Below, piece after piece: positions 22,410-27,658 of a DNA stretch of 27,658 nucleotides. The stretch covers positions 1 through 27,658 of the forward strand of contig CAJUBM010000025.1 in assembly GCA_910584735.1 (NCBI GenBank), written 5' to 3'. The position numbers and the translations under genes are program-made. This DNA comes from an uncultured Muribaculaceae bacterium (GTDB lineage Bacteria; Bacteroidota; Bacteroidia; Bacteroidales; Muribaculaceae). The notes below the pieces were generated by a model, which was given only the letters and a program-made list of their open reading frames with translations, made no database searches and had not been told where the DNA came from. The stretch's first letter is position 1; every line of letters starts with the position of its first letter.

Positions 22410-25256
22410 TCAGCGTACAACTACTTTGGCAACGCAGCTACCGAAACGCACTATGTAAAGGCCCGGTGCTACAGTGATGATGGCAGAACCATTGCAGTCA
22501 ACTGACGAGACTTTGATACCTGCTGTATCGTAGACATCTACCCGGCCGGTTCCCTTAATATTAATCGCTCCCTTGGAACCTGTGGCTGAGAAACCATTAG
22601 TCCCCGTAACCCGGTCTATACCTGCAAATCCGAGTGCGGAGCCTGAGATCCTCACCTCGGCGGTGATTGTCAAGTGTTCCAAATCAAAGAGATATGTACC
22701 GGCTGCGGGGATTTCCACGTCAAAGAGACCGAATCCTTCATCAGTCTTGTCTGCCACGGTGGTGTAAAGCGGCGTGGCCCAATCGTTGCCGGAATAAAGG
22801 GATGCTCCGATATATACCTCAGGCGATACAATACTCAACGTACCCGGCAGCAAGTCTATTGAATACCACCGAGAGAAATCATTATAGCCAATATAATCCA
22901 TGGTATATATCATGGGGTCTGAAGTCACTTCTATCGCTACAGGAGCCTGCGGAAGTTCTCCGGGACGCGGCGCACGCATCGAAAGTGTGGCAGTGAACTC
23001 ATTGATAGCCTGGTTAATCTGAAGGATATAGTTCCCCTTATCCTTGACCGGAATCTGCCGGAAGCCGTATAGATTTTCGTTGTCATAAACCCATGTCGTG
23101 CTTCGTGCCATCTCTTTTTGCAGATCGTCATCGGCAAACATCAACATTGTCAATTCCTGTTTGGCCTGGAGTGTGAAAATCCCCGGGTCGAGTTCGATGG
23201 AGTAGAACAACGGATCATCAAGAGGATAGACGGGTTTTGTAAAATCATAATCCATCGGATTGGTCGAGAAATCAATCACTATCGGATTCTGCGGAGTCTC
23301 ACCTGGAATGTCAGAAGGAAGCACCTCTATTGAGAGAGAGGCATCGGACTGCTCTTCTGCCATTTCAACGCACACATATATTTTTTCATCCTTGCGGACT
23401 TTGGCGTGGAACGGCACAAACTTCAAATCAGAGAAATCGCCGTTAGTAGCCATGAGATTACGGTTGGATTCGATAGGTTCACCGAGATAGATGTAGACCT
23501 TATTCTTGAAGTTATATTTTACATTGGTAGCGACTTCAAGATTGCCAAAAGAGGGGCAGGTGAACTCATACCAGCGTACGCCGGGGTTGGAGGGCATCAT
23601 TGTCTCACCCTCTTGGACTGCTATCGGGTTTGAGTGATGTTCACCGGGTTCATAGTCCTGGCCGGTGAGCGTAAAGGTTGAAGGCGTGGCCACGTTTAGG
23701 AATACTATGTTGTAAGCCGTTCCGGCAACACCTTCAAATCTCCAGCCATTGTCGTTGGGATACAGAGTAACGTTTCCATATCCGTCGGCTCCCGATGTCA
23801 CAGCCGGGACATTGGCCTTGTCGGCCGGAGCCACTTCATACCAACGGTCGTTCTCGGGTGTATATCGGTAATATACCGAGCGCCATGCCGGCAGGTCATT
23901 GCTACCGAGTTCAGCATCTAACGGGTCGGCAAGGGTCTCTCCTTTCTTAACCTCGTTAAACGACGGGATAAATGCCAGCCCCGTGCGTGTGGCCGGGAGT
24001 GTTATCCGGAGTATATACGTCTTTGAATTTGCGGCGAGGTAATGAATTGCCGGACTACCTTTGGCAAGAGTTGTGAGGTCGTTGTCAGAGGAATATAGCT
24101 CAATCTCGGTTCCTGCCGGATAATCACCTTGGGGATCTATGTCGAGAAACCAGCTGCCGGTGGCCGGGGATTCGATTTTGTAGTAATATGTACCACCGAA
24201 AGCAGGCGTTGTCGTTTCGATACCGGCGGCCACAGAGGGAGCCGTTGAAAAGGCATCGTAGAGTTGAAAAGGCTCAAAAGAAAGGTCAAAAGCCTCATCA
24301 TCAACGGTGCCATCAGCCTTGACGAACTCAAGGACACGGGAGTCATCGGCGACAATAGGGAAACGCATAACCGGAATCTCGCTGGTCTGCGAATTGACCG
24401 AGGCACAACTATGGCGCACGATGAGTTGGGCGGCGGATTCAGAGGTCACCATTGCAAACATCTTATCCGGCGAAGAGGGTGACTCCATACTATACCACCA
24501 TGAACCGGCCTCCGCAGGGATATTGTTCGCCCCGATGGCGGCCTCAAATGGGAATTCGCAGGAGGTTCCCTCTTTGATGCTTCCCAATGTGAACGTAGCC
24601 ATGGTGGGGGTTGTGGCCTCAAATTTCACCAGATAGTCGGTGCCGGCTATAGCATCTACAGTATAGGTATTACCGTCGCTGCCGCTGATCGGGGCAAGAG
24701 TAGTGAATGTATCGGCACAGTCAGTACCGTATGAAACCGTGCCGAAATAAGCCGGGGTCTTGATAGTAAGTTGGTCGGAGGTTGTTGCCGAGAACCTTAC
24801 ATAGGCAGGGAGTTTCTTTGCCGACATACCCCACCCCTGCTGGAAACAAGGCACAAAAATCTCCATACCGTTTTCGGCAACTATGGGGTCGGCGCATGAG
24901 GTTCCGGGGTTGTAGGGCATTGACTTGGCAGTCATGGTGAAGCGTATCGGCATTGCCAAGGCAAAATATTCTATGTCATAGACCTTTCCCGCCTGCGCCG
25001 CGAATACCGTTATTTCCGGATCATAGGCTGAATATGCCGGAATTTCCTCCCCATCGACCGTAGGGGTACAACGGAGGCCCTCAAGCGTTACCAGGCAATC
25101 TTCTGACGGGGTGTAGCGGTAGAATACGGACTGGTAGACAGCGCCGTCGGTGTACAAGTTTTCTCCCGGCACAATTATTAGCGGGGAGTCCTTTGTCTGC
25201 GCACCGGCTGCAAATGCCATGAGCATGCCGAATACAAAAATTAGGAGTCTGTTCAT
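22410..25256 (-). CDS. Giant exported repeat protein with C-terminal sorting-like tail
   Basis: The 948-aa product has a signal peptide (MNRLLIFVFGMLMAFAAGA). Roughly eight units of about 100-110 residues follow. Many open with a G-(T/E)-x-x-x-x-P block and an aromatic W/Y-Y strand: EGTSCEFPFEAAIGANNIPA, KGETLADPLDAELGSNDLPA, PGEHHSNPIAVQEGETMMPS, PGETPQNPIVIDFSTNPMDY, PGELPQAPVAIEVTSDPMIY. They look all-beta, like carbohydrate-binding or pre-peptidase C-type modules, but I cannot name the family. The end (RVDVYDTAGIKVSS ... GLYIVRFGSCVAKVVVR) resembles type IX secretion C-terminal domains. Surface exposure is inferred. It converges with the glycogen operon across the palindrome and has its own promoter. 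Confidence 0.82.
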   Translation of the reverse strand: MNRLLIFVFGMLMAFAAGAQTKDSPLIIVPGENLYTDGAVYQSVFYRYTPSEDCLVTLEGLRCTPTVDGEEIPAYSAYDPEITVFAAQAGKVYDIEYFALAMPIRFTMTAKSMPYNPGTSCADPIVAENGMEIFVPCFQQGWGMSAKKLPAYVRFSATTSDQLTIKTPAYFGTVSYGTDCADTFTTLAPISGSDGNTYTVDAIAGTDYLVKFEATTPTMATFTLGSIKEGTSCEFPFEAAIGANNIPAEAGSWWYSMESPSSPDKMFAMVTSESAAQLIVRHSCASVNSQTSEIPVMRFPIVADDSRVLEFVKADGTVDDEAFDLSFEPFQLYDAFSTAPSVAAGIETTTPAFGGTYYYKIESPATGSWFLDIDPQGDYPAGTEIELYSSDNDLTTLAKGSPAIHYLAANSKTYILRITLPATRTGLAFIPSFNEVKKGETLADPLDAELGSNDLPAWRSVYYRYTPENDRWYEVAPADKANVPAVTSGADGYGNVTLYPNDNGWRFEGVAGTAYNIVFLNVATPSTFTLTGQDYEPGEHHSNPIAVQEGETMMPSNPGVRWYEFTCPSFGNLEVATNVKYNFKNKVYIYLGEPIESNRNLMATNGDFSDLKFVPFHAKVRKDEKIYVCVEMAEEQSDASLSIEVLPSDIPGETPQNPIVIDFSTNPMDYDFTKPVYPLDDPLFYSIELDPGIFTLQAKQELTMLMFADDDLQKEMARSTTWVYDNENLYGFRQIPVKDKGNYILQINQAINEFTATLSMRAPRPGELPQAPVAIEVTSDPMIYTMDYIGYNDFSRWYSIDLLPGTLSIVSPEVYIGASLYSGNDWATPLYTTVADKTDEGFGLFDVEIPAAGTYLFDLEHLTITAEVRISGSALGFAGIDRVTGTNGFSATGSKGAINIKGTGRVDVYDTAGIKVSSVDCNGSAIITVAPGLYIVRFGSCVAKVVVR

Positions 25257-25350
25257 GTGACTTAATGAAGGTTTTATAAATTGATTTTAGTAACTGCAAA
25301 AGAAAAGGCAGACCCCGTTTAGCTCCATAGGGGCGATTTTGATTCCAATA

Positions 25351-25384
25351 CAAAGATAACTCATTATCTCCATAAAACCACAAC
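25351..25384 (-). promoter_or_regulatory. Putative promoter of the 948-aa exported protein
   Basis: On the minus strand TATCTTTG (25358 to 25351) matches TAnnTTTG; the -33-like GTTG lies 22 nt upstream, slightly long. It is about 95 nt before the start codon, in the 211-nt gap between this gene and oxyR, where no other feature was seen. Confidence 0.5.
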
Positions 25385-25467
25385 ATTAACGTCATAAATA
25401 TTTTACGGGGATATAATTCGGGACAGCATACTACTTAGAATTATTTCAAAATCACGGATTGACACCC

Positions 25468-26394
25468 CTACAGCCGTATGCCGAACTTCACGATACGCTC
25501 GTCCATCATGGCGCGGGGCATGAATTTAAGGAGGGTGTCTGTGACGGAGTCAAGCATGCGCTGACGTATGAAATCCTCCTTTATATACAGCGACACGCGC
25601 CGCTGCGAAAGATAATCTCCGTCAATACGCCTCACGTTGCGGCGCTGCTGCTCGGTGAGCATAGGCAGGTGCATTTCCGGGATGATGGTGAAACCGCCGT
25701 TTAGGTCAACGATGCGGATAAGGGTCTCTATGCTCCCGGCCTCATACACGCGGCGCCCCTTCGTCCTGGCCTTGCAGAAGCTGAAAGCGCTGTCACGCAG
25801 GCACTGGGCCTCCCTCATTATCCACATATTCTCATGCTCCAACATCTCGGGGCGGAAGGCGGGGAGCTTACGCCAGCAATCCTCCGAGAGATACACCATG
25901 AAACGCTCCGTGTAGAGCGGAATCTCCAGCAGCCCTTCCCGGGAGTTGCCGCTTATCCCTATGGCTACATCAACAACACCCTGCAACAGGGCCTCCGCCA
26001 TCTGGCGCGACTTCATCTCCTGCACCGAAAGTTCCACCTGCGGATAATCCTCCATATAGTGTCTTATAAATCGCGGCAAAAGATACGGGGCGACCGTCGG
26101 GCCCACCGATATTGTCAGCGGGCCGGATACCTCCCCCTTGGTTTCGGCCACGAGGGCCGCCACGTTATCGGCTTCGGCCACGGCCTTCCGCGCCTGGCGT
26201 ATTATATCCCTGCCCACCGTGGTGGGTGCCACGGCCCGGTTATTCCTTTCGAAGATGCGCACGTCCAGTTCCTCCTCCAGCTTTACGAGCATGGCGCTGA
26301 GGGTGGGCTGCGATATGCCGAGCGATTCAGCCGCCCGGGCGAAACTACGATGGTCGTCTATGGCTATTATATACCTTAATTGCTGTAGTGTCAT
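25468..26394 (-). CDS. oxyR: Peroxide-sensing LysR-type regulator OxyR
   Basis: The 308-aa product has an N-terminal winged helix-turn-helix (LRYIIAIDDHRSFARAAESL, GISQPTLSAMLVKLEEEL) and a LysR effector domain. The redox pair is seen in REAQCLRDSAFSFCKAR, C198 and C207, the same C-x8-C spacing as Cys199/Cys208 of E. coli OxyR. LysR is thus assigned to OxyR rather than a metabolic regulator. The open frame extends 12 codons further, but the ATG at 26394 starts MTLQQLRYI, the canonical LysR beginning, and lies just after its own promoter. It is divergent from the ferredoxin-thioredoxin pair, so a role as their peroxide-dependent activator is a reasonable inference. Confidence 0.95.
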   Translation of the reverse strand: MTLQQLRYIIAIDDHRSFARAAESLGISQPTLSAMLVKLEEELDVRIFERNNRAVAPTTVGRDIIRQARKAVAEADNVAALVAETKGEVSGPLTISVGPTVAPYLLPRFIRHYMEDYPQVELSVQEMKSRQMAEALLQGVVDVAIGISGNSREGLLEIPLYTERFMVYLSEDCWRKLPAFRPEMLEHENMWIMREAQCLRDSAFSFCKARTKGRRVYEAGSIETLIRIVDLNGGFTIIPEMHLPMLTEQQRRNVRRIDGDYLSQRRVSLYIKEDFIRQRMLDSVTDTLLKFMPRAMMDERIVKFGIRL

Positions 26395-26408
26395 GATAGA
26401 TTTTATCA
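26394..26408. promoter_or_regulatory. Inverted repeat TGATA-N5-TATCA, possible OxyR operator
   Basis: A perfect 5-bp inverted repeat of LysR-box type overlaps the oxyR start and leader, downstream of the oxyR -7 element. It could serve autoregulation. A related GATAG...ATCAT arrangement lies at 26415-26429 nearer the divergent promoter. Evidence is positional only. Confidence 0.3.
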
Positions 26409-26411
26409 ATG

Positions 26412-26442
26412 CAAAGATAGCTACAATCATTTGTCCGGCAAT
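26412..26442 (-). promoter_or_regulatory. oxyR: oxyR promoter
   Basis: On the minus strand ATTG is followed after 19 nt by TATCTTTG (26419 to 26412). The leader would be about 10 nt. It overlaps the divergent promoter of the ferredoxin-like gene, so the two are likely co-regulated. Confidence 0.65.
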
Positions 26443-26461
26443 GAACGGAGCCTTAACTTTG
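26430..26461 (+). promoter_or_regulatory. Promoter of the ferredoxin-like/thioredoxin pair
   Basis: TTTG (26430-26433), 20 nt, TAACTTTG (26454-26461): both boxes match exactly. The start codon is 30 nt downstream. Confidence 0.75.
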
Positions 26462-26491
26462 CATCATAAAAACAACCAAACCCCGAAAGAC

Positions 26492-27175
26492 ATGGCTACA
26501 AAGCGATTCCACCGACACCATCCCACAAAAGGCCTGCCGCTCTACTGGCTGCTGCTTGCCTATCTCGTAATAGGATTCTTCTACCCCGTGATAGGCTTGA
26601 TAGCCCTCATCTGCATGATTGCCCCGGTGGCTTTCGCGGTGCGTCGCGGACGCTGGTGGTGCGGCAACGCATGCCCGCGCGGCAGCCTCTACGACCGCAT
26701 ACTCTCGAAATACTCCCCCCACCGGCCCATCCCGGCCTTCGTGCGCAGTTTCGGCTTCAGGCTGTTCATGGTGTTGTTCATCTTCACCATGTTCGGCATA
26801 CAGATGTACTTCGCATGGGGCGACTGGAACGCCATGGGACGCGTGTTCTGGAACATCATCACAGCCACCACCATCGTAGGCGTCATCCTGTCGTTCATCT
26901 ACGCCCCCAGGACATGGTGCTCATTCTGCCCCATGGGAACCCTCTCCTCGTGGGTCGCCCCCAAAGGGGCGGAACTCCCGGCAGGCTACCGCAACATCCA
27001 CGTATCATCGAAGTGCCAGATGAAATGTAAAAGCTGTGCCCGCGTATGCCCCATGCAGCTCACCCCCTATGACAGCCGCGGACAGGAAGAGGGCTACCTC
27101 CACCCCGACTGCATAAAATGCGGGAAATGCATCTCGGGCTGCCCCATAAAGATAATGTCAATGGCCTCGGCCTAA
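26492..27175 (+). CDS. Membrane 4Fe-4S ferredoxin-like protein (NapH/RdxA-like)
   Basis: The 227-aa product has three or four hydrophobic segments (LYWLLLAYLVIGFFYPVIGL, ALICMIAPVAFAV, LFMVLFIFTMFGIQMYFAW, IITATTIVGVILSFIYA). Two membrane-side Cys-Pro motifs are of the NapH/NosR type (CGNACPRGS and CSFCPMGT). A C-terminal double 4Fe-4S region follows (CQMKCKSCARVCP and CIKCGKCISGCP). Such proteins pass electrons across or along the inner membrane; the partner is unknown. The ATG at 26492 is chosen because it follows a full promoter, while the frame further upstream runs through oxyR. The thioredoxin gene starts 44 nt downstream, so the two probably form a redox operon. Confidence 0.88.
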   Translation: MATKRFHRHHPTKGLPLYWLLLAYLVIGFFYPVIGLIALICMIAPVAFAVRRGRWWCGNACPRGSLYDRILSKYSPHRPIPAFVRSFGFRLFMVLFIFTMFGIQMYFAWGDWNAMGRVFWNIITATTIVGVILSFIYAPRTWCSFCPMGTLSSWVAPKGAELPAGYRNIHVSSKCQMKCKSCARVCPMQLTPYDSRGQEEGYLHPDCIKCGKCISGCPIKIMSMASA

Positions 27176-27219
27176 CCCATTAAGATATAAACAGACACAA
27201 CCCATCAAACCCAACCGAA

Positions 27220-27561
27220 ATGGCAAACATAAACGATTTCAAACAATACCTGCGCGGTTACGACTACACCGGCAACACACCCGTAATCATAGACTTCTAC
27301 GCCGAATGGTGCGGCCCGTGCCGCATGCTGGCCCCGGAGATAGAGCGGCTGGCAGATGAATACCAGGGACGCGTGAAAGTGCTCAAAGTCGATGTAGACA
27401 AGAACACACCCCTGGCCGCAGCCGCCTCTATCCGTTCCATCCCCACCCTCTTTTTCATCTCCATCGATGGAGAGATAGAACGCCACACCGGCCTCCTGCC
27501 CTACGCCGAACTCTCAAAGAAGGCCGATGCCCTCATCTCCGGCGCATCCAATCCCCGATAA
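27220..27561 (+). CDS. trxA: Thioredoxin
   Basis: The 113-aa cytoplasmic protein has the active site FYAEWCGPCRMLAPE (W30-C31-G32-P33-C34) and the cis-proline motif IRSIPTLFF. The length is typical of TrxA-type proteins and there is no signal peptide. It reduces protein disulfides using electrons from thioredoxin reductase. Here it follows the ferredoxin-like gene, opposite oxyR, so peroxide-induced expression is plausible. A further trxA elsewhere in the genome is likely, so the symbol is by similarity only. After its stop there is only ~37 nt before the terminal repeat. Confidence 0.93.
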   Translation: MANINDFKQYLRGYDYTGNTPVIIDFYAEWCGPCRMLAPEIERLADEYQGRVKVLKVDVDKNTPLAAAASIRSIPTLFFISIDGEIERHTGLLPYAELSKKADALISGASNPR

Positions 27562-27598
27562 AGCACCGCCTGCTCCCATAAAACCTCATTATCCGACA

Positions 27599-27657
27599 GT
27601 AACTTTTATAGTGGCGCCGGACCTCCGGGACGGCAGGCCACCCGAAGAGACATAGCC
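27599..27657 (+). repeat. Right copy of terminal inverted repeat
   Basis: This is the reverse complement of 1-58 (see that entry) and begins with GTAACTTTTATAGTGGCGCC. It sits 38 nt after the thioredoxin stop, the same downstream-of-gene position as repeat copy B. The GC-rich part contains nested inverted arms (GTGGC/GCCAC, CCGGA/TCCGG). Confidence 0.85.
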
Positions 27658-27658
27658 G

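Noticed and set aside
26395..26430. Upstream ATG for oxyR
   Set aside because: The added 12 residues overlap the oxyR -7 box; LysR proteins start close to the LQQLRY helix.
26138..26491. Longer frame of the ferredoxin-like gene reaching into oxyR
   Set aside because: It is antisense to conserved OxyR coding sequence, and a full promoter lies just before the ATG at 26492.
1..27658. Composite transposon bounded by terminal inverted repeats
   Set aside because: No transposase, integrase or cargo-type genes were found; contents are housekeeping and surface genes, and a related repeat also lies inside at 15 kb.

Overview
This window looks like chromosomal DNA of a Bacteroidales gut bacterium, most likely of the Muribaculaceae type. 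That assignment is an inference from three things. Bacteroidota-type promoters (-33 TTTG, -7 TAnnTTTG, 19-21 nt apart) recur before the genes. The gene neighbourhoods DUF4271-hemD-rnpA-yidD-tatD and debranching enzyme-GT4-GH57 are Bacteroidota-like. Two large exported proteins end in tails resembling Bacteroidales surface-protein C-termini. No transposase, integrase, phage gene, CRISPR array or rRNA was seen; one tRNA is present.

Layout. 1-332: a repeat/terminator module and no gene. 333-4653: a carboxy(nor)spermidine dehydrogenase-like gene, deoC, a GYF_2 plus dispanin-like membrane protein, a DUF2752 protein and an M16 peptidase, tightly packed or overlapping. 4843-9622: a Na+/phosphate cotransporter, then DUF4271-hemD-rnpA-yidD-TatD. 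9659-10480 (minus): an S1/P1 nuclease. 10608-10681: tRNA-Pro(CGG) with its own promoter and a strong terminator, followed closely by a membrane-anchored AraC-type regulator. 11966-17233: a lipoprotein overlapping a large WG-repeat/InlB-like exported protein, then an exported protein with alternating repeat modules. 17544-22279: a glycogen operon (GH133-like debranching enzyme, GT4 synthase, GH57 hydrolase). 22410-25256 (minus): a giant exported repeat protein. 25468-27561: oxyR (minus) divergent from a membrane ferredoxin-like protein and thioredoxin.

How genes work together. The glycogen operon has the parts to build (GT4) and trim (GH133, GH57) an alpha-glucan. However, both hydrolases carry Asn or Gln where I recall conserved, probably catalytic, acidic residues, so they may be binding or scaffold proteins here. 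OxyR keeps the peroxide-sensing Cys pair and shares a 97-bp intergenic region with the ferredoxin-thioredoxin pair, suggesting a peroxide-responsive redox module.

Most unusual non-coding signals: (1) the window begins and ends with the same ~58-bp sequence in inverted orientation, related to an ~85-bp dispersed element with a built-in terminator, also present near 15.1 kb; (2) a perfect 56-bp palindrome with no spacer between convergent genes at 22329-22384; (3) a perfect 13-bp hairpin inside the TatD gene, which itself ends early, just after its last metal-ligand motif.
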